A DNA stretch of 64,000 nt, taken from contig NZ_CP121446.1 in the NCBI RefSeq assembly GCF_030643905.1, positions 2,356,001 to 2,420,000 on the forward strand, in the 5' to 3' direction. This document shows positions 9,146 through 17,768 of this stretch, in pieces. This stretch comes from Flavobacterium sp. IMCC34852 (GTDB lineage: Bacteria > Bacteroidota > Bacteroidia > Flavobacteriales > Flavobacteriaceae). The notes under the pieces were generated by a model. It made no database searches, had not been told where the DNA came from, and was given only the letters and a program-made list of their open reading frames with translations. Within the stretch, counting starts at the first letter, position 1. Each line of letters begins with the position of its first letter. A program made the translations under genes and the position numbers.

Positions 9146-10126
9146 ATGGAATTCAAAAAATTCAAAGCCGCCACCGTACAAACGTCACCCGTTTTTCTCA
9201 ACGTAGAAAAAACGATTGAAAAAGTAATTTCCTTCGTTAAAGAAGCCGGTGAAAATGGTGCTCAACTCATCGCTTTCCCCGAAGTATTCATTGCCGGTTA
9301 TCCTTATTGGAACTGGATTATGACACCGGTGCAAGGCAGTAAATGGTACGAGCAATTGTATAAAAACTCGGTAGCCGTTACTGATGAAAGCATGCAACCG
9401 TTGTTCCAAGCCGCGAAAGACCACAATATGCACATTATTATTGGTATCAACGAACGCGGTGATAGCTATGGCGAAATTTACAATACCAATTTGATTATAG
9501 ACAATAAAGGAAACCTCATCGGTAAACACAGAAAGCTTGTCCCAACATGGGCCGAAAAACTAACGTGGACTTCAGGCGACGGTTCTTCTTTGAAAGTGTA
9601 TGATACTGAAGTTGGTCCGGTTGGAACCTTAGCATGTGGTGAAAACACAAATACCTTAGCGCGATTTACTTTATTATCACAAGGCGAATTGGTACACATT
9701 GCCAACTATATTTCGCTACCTGTTGCGCCACCCGATTATGACATGGCGGAAGCAATAAAGATTCGAGCCGCAGCCCATTCTTTCGAGGGTAAATTATTCA
9801 CGATTGTTTCGTGTTCCACCATTTCTCAAGAAATCAAAGACGCTTTGCGCGAAGATGTACCGAATGTGGATGAATTGTTAACGCGTAAAAGCTCAGCCTT
9901 CTCAGGATTTATTGGTCCGAATGGCGCTGTGATTGGCGAACCGCTAATTGATGACGAAGGTATTATTTATGCGGATATCGATTTAGAAAAATGCATCCAA
10001 CCGAAACAAATGCACGACATTCTCGGACATTACAACCGCTTTGATATTTTTGATTTAAGAGTCAATACCGCTCCAACGAGAAAGATTACCTTTGTAGACA
10101 ATCACGAAGAGTTTAATAAAAGATAG
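9146..10126 (+). CDS. Nitrilase-superfamily carbon-nitrogen hydrolase
   Basis: 326 residues with an intact Glu-Lys-Cys triad: E in LIAFPEVFIAGYP, K in GKHRKLVPTWAE, C in GTLACGENTNTL. The CGENTN run and the length place it in the true nitrilase branch rather than the aliphatic amidase branch, but the activity of such proteins ranges from nitrile to amide hydrolysis. It lies 12 bases after the thioesterase and 10 before the dioxygenase, so it is firmly part of the operon. Two roles fit: feeding an aromatic nitrile into the pathway as its acid, or removing the amide of maleamate if the pathway starts from anthranilate. The sequence does not decide between them. Confidence 0.82.
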   Translation: MEFKKFKAATVQTSPVFLNVEKTIEKVISFVKEAGENGAQLIAFPEVFIAGYPYWNWIMTPVQGSKWYEQLYKNSVAVTDESMQPLFQAAKDHNMHIIIGINERGDSYGEIYNTNLIIDNKGNLIGKHRKLVPTWAEKLTWTSGDGSSLKVYDTEVGPVGTLACGENTNTLARFTLLSQGELVHIANYISLPVAPPDYDMAEAIKIRAAAHSFEGKLFTIVSCSTISQEIKDALREDVPNVDELLTRKSSAFSGFIGPNGAVIGEPLIDDEGIIYADIDLEKCIQPKQMHDILGHYNRFDIFDLRVNTAPTRKITFVDNHEEFNKR

Positions 10127-10136
10127 TAGTAAAACT

Positions 10137-11258
10137 ATGGAAACAAATAACTATTCAGACGACGTTATCGGTCGTGCCCGAGTACAAGACACCCCCGAAC
10201 TCGAAGCTTATTATAAAGAACTCGAAGCCCTTGGTGCCGGTGCGCTTTGGACAGTAGCCAACGACATCGAACCTTGGGAACCTCGAGCCAATTCGGTTCC
10301 AATGCTTTGGAAATATGAAGATTTAAGAAGTCTGGTGTTAAAATCCTCCGAACTCGTAACACCCGAACAAGCCGGAAGACGTGTAGTCTATTTAATCAAC
10401 GACAAACGCAAAGACGTTTCTGCTGCTGTAGGTTGGTTATATACCGGAATCCAGGTTACACGCCCGGGCGAAAGCACTTCAGCTCACCGACACCGCGCTT
10501 CTGCCCTACGTTTTATCATGGAAGGTTCTAAAGGTTACACGGTAGTGGACGGCAATAAAATAATGTTGGAAGTCAACGACTTTGTGATTACCCCAAACTC
10601 AGCGTGGCATGAACACGGCGTAGAAGAAGACGGCCAAACCTGCATTTGGCAAGACGGTTTAGACATTCCGTTAGTGAATGCTTTGGAAGCCAATGATTAT
10701 GCGGTGTATGACGGGAAGCAACCTTTGGTAGCACCTATCAACCACTTGCCGTTGAGTTACAGCTGTGCAGGTTTAATTCCTGCCGATAAATCATGGGACA
10801 AACCTTATTCACCCTTATTTAAATATTCTTGGAGCAAAGTCTATCCGGCTTTATTAGACGCTCAAGTTGTCAACCATCCTGATGCTTTCGACGGAATTTT
10901 GATGCAATATTCCAATCCGTTAACCGGAGGTCATGTGATGCAAACTATGGGTGCGGCCATGCAATTGTTACCGGCCGGTTTCAAAGGCAAAGCCCACAAA
11001 CATACCGGTTCTTTTGTATACCAATGTGCTAAAGGAAGCGGTTACACCATTATTAACGGACAACGTTTTGACTGGAAAGAGCGCGATATTTTCTGTGTTC
11101 CGTCTTGGGCTTGGCACGAACACCATAATGCATCGGATACTGAAGATGCCTGCTTGTTCAACTTCAACGATTTGCCGGTGATTGAAGGCTTAGGCTTATT
11201 TCAAGGAAGAGTATATGAAGAAAACAACGGACATCAAATAATTAAAAATACACCTTAA
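10137..11258 (+). CDS. Gentisate 1,2-dioxygenase-type bicupin ring-cleavage dioxygenase
   Basis: 373 residues, two cupin domains. In the first cupin the Fe(II) ligands are visible as H117-R-H119 (SAHRHRASALRFIMEG) and H158 (NSAWHEHG), with the VVDGNKI strand between them, as in gentisate dioxygenase. A second cupin (about 270-345) also keeps histidines (KAHKHTGSF, SWAWHEHHN), so two metal sites are possible, which is less usual. The enzyme would open a 2,5-dihydroxybenzoate, or 5-hydroxyanthranilate, between C1 and C2 using O2 to give maleylpyruvate or its amide analogue. Ten bases follow the nitrilase gene. Confidence 0.85.
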   Translation: METNNYSDDVIGRARVQDTPELEAYYKELEALGAGALWTVANDIEPWEPRANSVPMLWKYEDLRSLVLKSSELVTPEQAGRRVVYLINDKRKDVSAAVGWLYTGIQVTRPGESTSAHRHRASALRFIMEGSKGYTVVDGNKIMLEVNDFVITPNSAWHEHGVEEDGQTCIWQDGLDIPLVNALEANDYAVYDGKQPLVAPINHLPLSYSCAGLIPADKSWDKPYSPLFKYSWSKVYPALLDAQVVNHPDAFDGILMQYSNPLTGGHVMQTMGAAMQLLPAGFKGKAHKHTGSFVYQCAKGSGYTIINGQRFDWKERDIFCVPSWAWHEHHNASDTEDACLFNFNDLPVIEGLGLFQGRVYEENNGHQIIKNTP

Positions 11259-11292
11259 AACTTTGTTAATCACAGATTATACCACTTAAAAA

Positions 11293-11466
11293 ATGAATAA
11301 CTTTAAACTGCTTCTTTCAGTAATCATAGCCTTTGGCTTTGTTCTATTGGGTATATATCTGATTCAAAAAGAAGATCAAAACGCTGTAGTGGTTGGTTAT
11401 GCCAACATTGTTTTCTTTTCAATCATATTGTTACTATCACTTATAAAATTATTTAAAAAGAAGTAA
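11293..11466 (+). CDS. Small two-TM membrane protein (57 aa)
   Basis: A short frame with ATG at 11293 and TAA ending one base before the next ATG. It encodes two hydrophobic helices (about residues 4-24 and 36-54) separated by a charged QKEDQN turn, and ends in a KLFKKK tail. No family recognised. The stop codon directly abuts the start of the aspartyl protease gene, which suggests coupled translation. It is not obviously related to aromatic catabolism. Confidence 0.5.
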   Translation: MNNFKLLLSVIIAFGFVLLGIYLIQKEDQNAVVVGYANIVFFSIILLLSLIKLFKKK

Positions 11467-12687
11467 ATGTTTGTCAAGTTAGCATGGTCCTTTGTAACAA
11501 ATAAGAAGTCATTGAAAGCCTTAGTGCTTTTCTTTTTACTATGCGTTAAAATCAATGCCCAATCGCTATCTTTTGACCAAGGAAGTATCAAAGAAAAAGA
11601 ATATTATGAGGAGATTGATATTGAAGTGGTTCACCATAAAATCATAATTCCGGTAACCATTAACAACAAAGTCTGCAAATTTTTATTAGACACCGGAGCA
11701 CCAAATTTGATAACCAGTAGATTGGCAAAAGAAATTAACCCTGAAAATATTAAAAAAATTCCGATTAGTGACGCTAATAATCAGGTCGACACCATGAACA
11801 TGGTTTCTATTAAATCTATTAAACTAAACAACCTTAATTTTGAAAACAATGCGGTTCTTGTAACTGACTTGGAGGAACATTTTATCCTTAAATGCTATAA
11901 AATAGATGGTTTTATTGGCAGTAACTTATTCAAAAATTCTATTTTAAAAGTTAGTTTAAAAAATAAAAAAATAACCGTTACTGATAACATCCGAAAACTC
12001 AATGTAAAATCCAAAGGAACTAAGCTAACATTATTGGGCCAGCAAAAATCACCCTTTATAGAAATAATCCTGACCGGTGAAAATGGTGAAAAAGGATATG
12101 AACATGCCTTGATAGATACCGGTATGGATGGATTTTACGAAATGTCAAATAGAGCTTATAGTACTTTTTCAAAAGAAAAAATCGTATCTGAGCGCTACAA
12201 AAGTTTTGGGACTTCTAACATTGGTTTGTTTGGTGCGCCACCACCTAAAGCACAAATACTATTGAGCGCCAAATCACTAAGAATTAATCAAACAGACTTT
12301 GAAAATTTAATCACAACTACTATGGATGATGACAATTCAAGATTGGGTTTGGATTTGTTGGAATACGGTGATATTATCATTGATTTTAAAAATAAAAAGT
12401 TTTACTTAGAGTCAACTCCCACAGTACTGTTGGACACTGTGTTTCCCGTTTATTCCCCAACACTTATCAATCAAAAGTTTGTCATTGGTCATGTTTGGGA
12501 TAAAGCTTATGAAGATCAGTTACACTTTGGAGATGAAATCATTCGAGTAGGTGATTTTATCTTAAGTGAAATGGATTTTTGTGATATATTAGAATTGAAA
12601 AATTTTAGAAATAATAAAACACCATACGAATTAGAAATTCGAACTAAAGACAATCAAACCACCACAATTAAAATTGATATTAGATGA
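11467..12687 (+). CDS. Exported retropepsin-like aspartyl protease with C-terminal PDZ domain
   Basis: 406 residues. A hydrophobic export segment (about 15-30, ending VKINAQS) is followed by two pepsin-like half-domains, each with a catalytic DTG: LLDTGAPNLI at about 73-82 and ALIDTGMDGF at about 214-223. A PDZ-like domain ends the protein (about 318-400; GDEIIRVGDFIL). This two-DTG plus PDZ layout is common in Bacteroidota exported proteins of unknown substrate. Its last four bases overlap the start of the FAH-family hydrolase gene (ATGA). The location inside a degradation operon is odd, and the base composition is visibly more A/T-rich than that of its neighbours. Confidence 0.75.
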   Translation: MFVKLAWSFVTNKKSLKALVLFFLLCVKINAQSLSFDQGSIKEKEYYEEIDIEVVHHKIIIPVTINNKVCKFLLDTGAPNLITSRLAKEINPENIKKIPISDANNQVDTMNMVSIKSIKLNNLNFENNAVLVTDLEEHFILKCYKIDGFIGSNLFKNSILKVSLKNKKITVTDNIRKLNVKSKGTKLTLLGQQKSPFIEIILTGENGEKGYEHALIDTGMDGFYEMSNRAYSTFSKEKIVSERYKSFGTSNIGLFGAPPPKAQILLSAKSLRINQTDFENLITTTMDDDNSRLGLDLLEYGDIIIDFKNKKFYLESTPTVLLDTVFPVYSPTLINQKFVIGHVWDKAYEDQLHFGDEIIRVGDFILSEMDFCDILELKNFRNNKTPYELEIRTKDNQTTTIKIDIR

Positions 12688-13598
12688 AACTACTTACCTA
12701 TCAAACTGCCGACACCGAACCCCGTTTAGGCTTCCTCCACAACAATCAAGTCATCGATATGGAAGACTTTGGTGAGATTTCCAATTTCCCGCTTCCGTGT
12801 GACATGCTCGATTTGATTGATATGGGCATTGAAATCGTGGAAGAATTAAACGATATGGTAGCCGATACACCGGAAAATTTCTTTGAAGAAATAAGCTATT
12901 CCCTAGACGAAGTAACGCTCCTTGCTCCCATTCAAAAACCGAGAAAGAACATTATTGGGATTGGTTTGAATTATACCGAACACGTAGCGGAAAGCGCTCG
13001 TACACTGGACACAACAGGAAAGCTTCCGCAGAAACCGATTATTTTTTCGAAACCGCCCACTACGGTTACCGGAACCAATACCGAAATCATTAAGAACACC
13101 AAACTGACTTCGCAATTGGATTGGGAAGTAGAATTGGCGGTTGTCATTGGTAAACAAGGAAAATACGTTCCTAAAGCAGAAGCTTTGGATTATGTTTTCG
13201 GTTATACGGTGATCAATGATATTTCGGCACGTGATTGTCGCCGAGAAGGTCAATGGATTGTTTCCAAAGGACAAGATACTTTTGCGCCGATGGGACCAAT
13301 ATTAGTCACCAAAGACGAAATCGAAAATCCGCACAATTTGAACTTATCCTTAAAAGTAAACGGTGTGGAAAAACAAAACTCCAATACGAAGTTTTTACTA
13401 TTCAACATCAACGATTTGATTGAAGATTTGAGCATCGTTTTCACCTTAGAACCGGGCGATATCATTGCGACCGGAACTCCGGCCGGGGTTGGTGCCGGAC
13501 GTGATCCGCAAGAATGGTTGCACGATGGCGATGTAGTAGAAGCTACGGTGGAAGGAATAGGAACAATAGTGAATACAGTTAAAGAGATTTCTAAGTAA
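12684..13598 (+). CDS. FAH-family hydrolase (maleylpyruvate/fumarylpyruvate or maleamylpyruvate hydrolase)
   Basis: 304 residues. The fumarylacetoacetate hydrolase fold is shown by NIIGIGLNYTEH (about 92-103), FSKPPTTVTG (about 122-131), the metal-ligand run LDWEVELAVVIG (about 145-156), DISARDCRREGQW and the C-terminal LEPGDIIATGTPAGVG. It should hydrolyse the linear ring-cleavage product to pyruvate plus a C4 acid. No maleylpyruvate isomerase is nearby, while a maleate isomerase gene follows, so direct hydrolysis of the cis product to maleate and pyruvate is the simplest reading. Translation is probably coupled to the preceding gene by the 4-base overlap. Confidence 0.85.
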   Translation: MKLLTYQTADTEPRLGFLHNNQVIDMEDFGEISNFPLPCDMLDLIDMGIEIVEELNDMVADTPENFFEEISYSLDEVTLLAPIQKPRKNIIGIGLNYTEHVAESARTLDTTGKLPQKPIIFSKPPTTVTGTNTEIIKNTKLTSQLDWEVELAVVIGKQGKYVPKAEALDYVFGYTVINDISARDCRREGQWIVSKGQDTFAPMGPILVTKDEIENPHNLNLSLKVNGVEKQNSNTKFLLFNINDLIEDLSIVFTLEPGDIIATGTPAGVGAGRDPQEWLHDGDVVEATVEGIGTIVNTVKEISK

Positions 13599-13632
13599 AA
13601 ACAGACTGCGTTAGATTTGATATTAAGAGGAG

Positions 13633-13649
13633 GACAGCCAGTGGCTGTC
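13633..13649. repeat. Perfect 8-bp inverted repeat (hairpin)
   Basis: GACAGCCA g TGGCTGTC forms a perfect 8-bp stem with a one-base spacer. No T-run follows on either strand, so it is not a standard terminator. It lies just before the longer REP-like element. Confidence 0.5.
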
Positions 13650-13666
13650 AGGTATAAATAAAAGTT

Positions 13667-13773
13667 GCGTTAGGGATTGTAGTGAAAATCCTTTTTAAAT
13701 TTCCATGGGTTTAAACCCGTGGTATTTTAAAAAGATTGTAACGGAAAGCCCGACCCGATAGGGAAACGCCCAA
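13667..13773. repeat. REP-like palindromic intergenic element
   Basis: Starts GCGTTAGGGATTGTAGTG and ends CCCGATAGGGAAACGCCC. Inside it, AATCCTTTTTAAA (about 13688-13699) pairs with TTTTAAAAAGATT (about 13725-13736) with one mismatch, and the centre CCATGGGTTTAAACCCGTGG (13703-13722) is a near-perfect 20-base palindrome, so the whole can fold into one long hairpin. From memory, this end pair is a dispersed repeat in Flavobacteriaceae. It separates the FAH hydrolase gene from the maleate isomerase gene. Confidence 0.6.
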
Positions 13774-13821
13774 ACATTTAAGTTCTCAGTAACCAACTTG
13801 GAACTTTAAACTTGAAACAAA

Positions 13822-14574
13822 ATGAACAAAAAATTCAGAATAGGACAAATAGTGCCATCCTCAAACGTGACGATGGAAACCGAAATACCGGCCATTTTCA
13901 GGGCCAGAGAAACCATATTACCGGAGCGTTTTACGTTTCACAGCAGCCGCATGCGGATGAAAAAAGTGACCAAGGAAGAACTCGAAGCCATGGATGCCAT
14001 GAGTTTGAAGTGCGCTCAGGAATTGTCGGATGCACACGTTGATGTGATGGGTTATGCTTGTTTGGTAGCCATCATGAGTATGGGACGCGGGTATCATTGT
14101 GTTTCGGAAGTCAATTTACACCAAGAAACAGTGGCCAATGATTTCCCTACGCCTATCGTGACTTCGGCCGGCGCTTTGATTAACGGTTTAAAAGTATTGG
14201 GAGCTAAAAAAGTTTCTATTATTACGCCTTATATGCGACCATTGACTGACTTGGTTGTAGATTATATCGAGCATCAAGGATTTGAAGTAGTCGACAGTAT
14301 TGCTTTGGAAATACCCGATAATTTGGAAGTTGCGGCACAAGACCCGATGAATTTATTGGAAATCTACAAACGCTTAGACTTAACAGGTGTTGATGTCATA
14401 GTGGCTTCAGCCTGTGTGCAAATGCCATCGTTGGAAGCGGTTGATTTGATTCAGGCAGAATGTGGTATACCGGTGACTTCCGCAGCCGTTTGTACTACCT
14501 ATGAAATGATGAAGAAGTTAGGCATCGAAGCTAAATCGGCTATTGGCGGTGAATTGCTGAGTGGAAAATACTAA
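13822..14574 (+). CDS. Maleate isomerase (Asp/Glu racemase superfamily)
   Basis: 250 residues. The N-terminal QIVPSSNVTMETEIP and the second active-site region DVIVASACVQMPS match maleate cis-trans isomerase, with a cysteine at each of the two expected places (GYACLVA near residue 76 and SACVQMP near 198). The reaction is maleate to fumarate. It closes the aromatic pathway by delivering a TCA-cycle intermediate. A 223-base gap with a REP-like element separates it from the hydrolase, so it may have its own transcript. Confidence 0.85.
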   Translation: MNKKFRIGQIVPSSNVTMETEIPAIFRARETILPERFTFHSSRMRMKKVTKEELEAMDAMSLKCAQELSDAHVDVMGYACLVAIMSMGRGYHCVSEVNLHQETVANDFPTPIVTSAGALINGLKVLGAKKVSIITPYMRPLTDLVVDYIEHQGFEVVDSIALEIPDNLEVAAQDPMNLLEIYKRLDLTGVDVIVASACVQMPSLEAVDLIQAECGIPVTSAAVCTTYEMMKKLGIEAKSAIGGELLSGKY

Positions 14575-14664
14575 GGCAAATTTTAATTAATTAAAAGTTA
14601 ACAGCTACTACGTTGCCTTTTTAGTAAATTAGGGCTTTCAAAATAACATTATAACAATTTAGGT

Positions 14665-15078
14665 ATGAAAAGAAGAGCAACTGCCGTTTGGAACGGCTCA
14701 GGTAAAGACGGAAAAGGTCATTTGACTACGCAAAGTACGGTTTTAAATCAGACACAATATTCTTTTGGTTCTCGTTTTGAAGAAGGAGTCGGAACCAATC
14801 CTGAAGAATTAGTAGGTGCAGCACATGCGGGCTGTTTTTCGATGAAATTGGCTTTCAACTTACAAGCAGCCGGTTTCACGGCAACCGAATTAAAAACAGA
14901 AGCAGAAATTGTTTTTGAAGACGGAACAATTGTAGCCTCCAATCTAACGCTGACCGCAAAAGTAGACGGAATTGACAACGCAAAGTTTGACGAATTGGTC
15001 AAAGATGCCGAAGCCAACTGTCCGATTTCAAAACTATTGAATACCAAAATCAGTGTAAGCTATACGCTGAATGCATAA
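14665..15078 (+). CDS. OsmC family peroxiredoxin
   Basis: 137 residues, normal for the OsmC subfamily. Both redox cysteines are present, C57 in AAHAGCFSMKLAF and C119 in DAEANCPISKLL. OsmC proteins reduce organic hydroperoxides using these two thiols. Monocistronic, with its own terminator immediately downstream. Confidence 0.9.
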   Translation: MKRRATAVWNGSGKDGKGHLTTQSTVLNQTQYSFGSRFEEGVGTNPEELVGAAHAGCFSMKLAFNLQAAGFTATELKTEAEIVFEDGTIVASNLTLTAKVDGIDNAKFDELVKDAEANCPISKLLNTKISVSYTLNA

Positions 15079-15094
15079 AAATAATTTACAGTTG

Positions 15095-15122
15095 AAGAGG
15101 TCTTTTCAGACCTCTTTTTTTA
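15095..15122 (+). terminator. Rho-independent terminator of the OsmC gene
   Basis: AAGAGGTC/GACCTCTT stem (8 bp) with a TTTTCA loop followed by a T-run. It overlaps the last codons of the convergent VIT1-type gene. Confidence 0.85.
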
Positions 15123-16220
15123 TCCCATAACGGAAACCCCAATCCATTTTCCGATTCCGAAAGTAATGGCAGCTGCTATCAATCCGAAAACTACCTGACG
15201 AAAACCGGAAAACCATACACTTTTCCCGGTAAATAAAGTAATGGCCGCACCAATTAAAAACAAACCGATGGCGCTCATAACTGTGCTGATAATGACCGCC
15301 TGCATGCCACCCCAAAAGAAAAACGGAAATACCGGGATAATGGCTCCGATAGCAAAAAGTAAAAAAGAAGTTACCGCTGCTTCCATTGCAGAACCTTTTA
15401 AATCTTCCGGGTTGATGCCTAACTCTTCTTTAATCAGCATTTCATGAGCTTGCCCTTTGTTTTTCATGATTTCGGCAGCCATTTGTTGGGCTTGTACTTC
15501 CGGGATACCTTTGGTCATATAAATGAGTGCTAATTCTTTTTGTTCTCCTTCCGGATTGGTTTCCAGTTCTTCCAACTCCAGTTGCATTTGGTTTTCATAA
15601 AGTTCCTGTGAACTCTTTACCGATATCCATTCACCTAAAGCCATTGAAAGCGCACCGGCCAATAAGCCGGCCATACCCGCCAATAAAACTTCTTCTTGGC
15701 CACTGGTGGCGCCCGCAATTCCCATGACCAAACTAAAATTGGACACCAAACCGTCATTGCCTCCCAAGACTGCGGCTCGCAAAGCATTTCCCCCTACTGA
15801 ACGATGGCGTTTTTCAAATCGAGCTAAATTAGCACCGGAAACCTGATTATTGTTGCTTAGGATGTTTTTTAAAATAGTCACATGAGCTGTATCGGATAGA
15901 GATTCTTTGGTTCCGGTTTGTTTTCGCGCTTTGATAATAGAAGAAGAAACACTTTTTTCGGTGTCCAATAAAACACCCAAAATATAATCATAGCCAAATA
16001 CCTTACCGATCAAATGCAATGTGCGAGCCCTTCCGGATGGTTTGGGCAAATGCGATTCCTCTAAATTGTTTTTGGCCAAAAAAGCCAAGGCATGACTGTG
16101 CTCTATCTCACTCATCTGCCTGAAAACATGAGCTACATTTTCATCTTCTTCATGCTCCGCTAAAATTTTGTAGAGATAACATACATCTACTTCGGTTTGG
16201 ATACTCTTAAGACTAATCAT
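15120..16220 (-). CDS. Ferritin-like domain fused to VIT1/CCC1-type iron/manganese transporter
   Basis: 366 residues from the ATG at 16218-16220 (an upstream in-frame ATG at 16256 was passed over because a promoter-like TACCTTTA lies between the two). Residues about 1-145 are a rubrerythrin-like four-helix domain with Glu/His runs (LAEHEEDENVAHVF, SEIEHSHA). The rest is the VIT1/CCC1 membrane domain, beginning GGNDGLVSNFSLVMGIAGA and ending in two further TM helices. Such fusions carry Fe(II) or Mn(II) across the inner membrane for detoxification. It is convergent with the OsmC gene. Confidence 0.85.
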   Translation of the reverse strand: MISLKSIQTEVDVCYLYKILAEHEEDENVAHVFRQMSEIEHSHALAFLAKNNLEESHLPKPSGRARTLHLIGKVFGYDYILGVLLDTEKSVSSSIIKARKQTGTKESLSDTAHVTILKNILSNNNQVSGANLARFEKRHRSVGGNALRAAVLGGNDGLVSNFSLVMGIAGATSGQEEVLLAGMAGLLAGALSMALGEWISVKSSQELYENQMQLELEELETNPEGEQKELALIYMTKGIPEVQAQQMAAEIMKNKGQAHEMLIKEELGINPEDLKGSAMEAAVTSFLLFAIGAIIPVFPFFFWGGMQAVIISTVMSAIGLFLIGAAITLFTGKSVWFSGFRQVVFGLIAAAITFGIGKWIGVSVMG

Positions 16221-16305
16221 TTTATATAGATTTAAATCACTATAAAGGTACTTCAAAAAGACCTAAGAATGAATCCAAACTACTTAATATCAACCCATAA
16301 TAAAA

Positions 16306-16337
16306 CAAAAAAAGCCGCTTAAAAGCGACTTTTTTGT
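16306..16337 (-). terminator. Terminator of the MBOAT operon
   Basis: On the minus strand AAGTCGCTTTTAAGCGGCTT folds with one mismatch and is followed by a run of Ts, 14 bases beyond the MBOAT stop codon. A-rich on the other side, so it could work in both directions. Confidence 0.8.
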
Positions 16338-16350
16338 CAGTACTATTCCA

Positions 16351-17766
16351 TTAAAATTGGAAGTAAATAAATTGCTCACCACTGCCCTGCGCTATAGCAA
16401 TTAAGAAGAACATTACTGCCCAAACCAGACCTAAAACTATAGGCGACTTCTTTTGAGCGACCGCTTCCATTGAAGTATTTCTCATGATCCAATGACAGAT
16501 AAAAGTTATGCCTATCAGCATAAAAACTTTTACAATCGAAAATGTATCTAAAACCTTCGCTCCATCAGCATGCATAAACAACATCGACTCTATCATATTT
16601 TGTGCGGTTTCAAACTTTCGAGCTCTGAAGAAAACCCAAGTAAAATTGACACAGATGTAAGTAGCCAAGGCCAAAATGATTCCGTTCCAAAAGTTTATTT
16701 TAATAGTAATTACATTCTTCAACAAACGTTCAACCACCAAGAAAAGACCATGCAAAGCACCCCAAATCACAAATGTCCATGCTGCTCCGTGCCACAAACC
16801 ACCTAATAACATGGTAAGCATTAAAGCGACATACATACGCACTACGCCTTTTCGATTGCCGCCAAGCGGAATGTATAAATAATCTCTTAACCAAGTCGAC
16901 AAAGAGATGTGCCATCTTCGCCATAAATCAGAGAAACCAATGGCTGCATAGGGGTATCGAAAATTATCCGTAAGGTGAAAACCCAGCATTAAGGCCAATC
17001 CGATAGCACAAGTAGAATACCCGGCAAAATCGAAAAATATTTGTCCGGAAAAAGCTAGTGTTCCGGTCCAGGCATCCCAAGTATTCAGTACTTTATCCGA
17101 ATTGAAAACGGTATCCGAGGTTTTAGACAATAAGGTATCGGCTAAGACTACTTTTTGAAACAAGCCTATAGTCAACAAAAACAAACCCCAGATAAATTGG
17201 TTGACTGTAGCTTTTTTTTCTTCATAAAATTGGGTTACCAAATCGCCTGCTCTAACAATTGGTCCGGCGACCAACTGTGGAAAGAAGGTCACATACAAGG
17301 CAAAGTCCAAGAAAGTTTTGACCCTTTCTGTTTTTCGCCAATACATATCGATGGTGTAGGACATCGTTTGAAAAGTGTAGAAAGAAATACCCATGGGCAA
17401 GATAATATCCATCGGAAGCGGATGGTAATCCATTCCCATGGCATTCACCAAGGCGGTGAAATTTTCGAGTAAAAAATTACCGTATTTGAAAAAGAACAAG
17501 AAGCCCAAATTGACAAACATGCTGAGCAGCAACCAAAATAATCGCTTTCTTTTGTTTTCTTCTACGGCCAATTCTTTTCCGGTGATCCAATCGATTACTG
17601 TTGATATCCATAACAAGATTACCAAAGGCGGATTCCACAATCCGTAAAAAACATAACTGGCAAAAAGTAACATTCGTTTTTTAAACGTCCAATTAAAAAA
17701 TTTGGCATAATACAGGGCTAACACTATGACCAAAAAAACGACAAAACTTAAAGAATTAAATAGCAT
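16351..17766 (-). CDS. MBOAT family O-acyltransferase (AlgI/DltB type)
   Basis: 471 residues, polytopic. The membrane-bound O-acyltransferase signature is clear: FFPQLVAGPIVRAGDL at about 160-175, FRYPYAAIGFSDLWRRWHISLS at about 255-276, and the catalytic-histidine segment GGLWHGAAWTFVIWGALHG near 330. AlgI-like proteins move an acyl group across the inner membrane to a periplasmic partner that acylates an exopolysaccharide. The upstream gene in the same operon (2-base gap) encodes an SGNH-like partner, the usual pairing. The modified polymer is unknown. Confidence 0.9.
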   Translation of the reverse strand: MLFNSLSFVVFLVIVLALYYAKFFNWTFKKRMLLFASYVFYGLWNPPLVILLWISTVIDWITGKELAVEENKRKRLFWLLLSMFVNLGFLFFFKYGNFLLENFTALVNAMGMDYHPLPMDIILPMGISFYTFQTMSYTIDMYWRKTERVKTFLDFALYVTFFPQLVAGPIVRAGDLVTQFYEEKKATVNQFIWGLFLLTIGLFQKVVLADTLLSKTSDTVFNSDKVLNTWDAWTGTLAFSGQIFFDFAGYSTCAIGLALMLGFHLTDNFRYPYAAIGFSDLWRRWHISLSTWLRDYLYIPLGGNRKGVVRMYVALMLTMLLGGLWHGAAWTFVIWGALHGLFLVVERLLKNVITIKINFWNGIILALATYICVNFTWVFFRARKFETAQNMIESMLFMHADGAKVLDTFSIVKVFMLIGITFICHWIMRNTSMEAVAQKKSPIVLGLVWAVMFFLIAIAQGSGEQFIYFQF

Positions 17767-17768
17767 GG

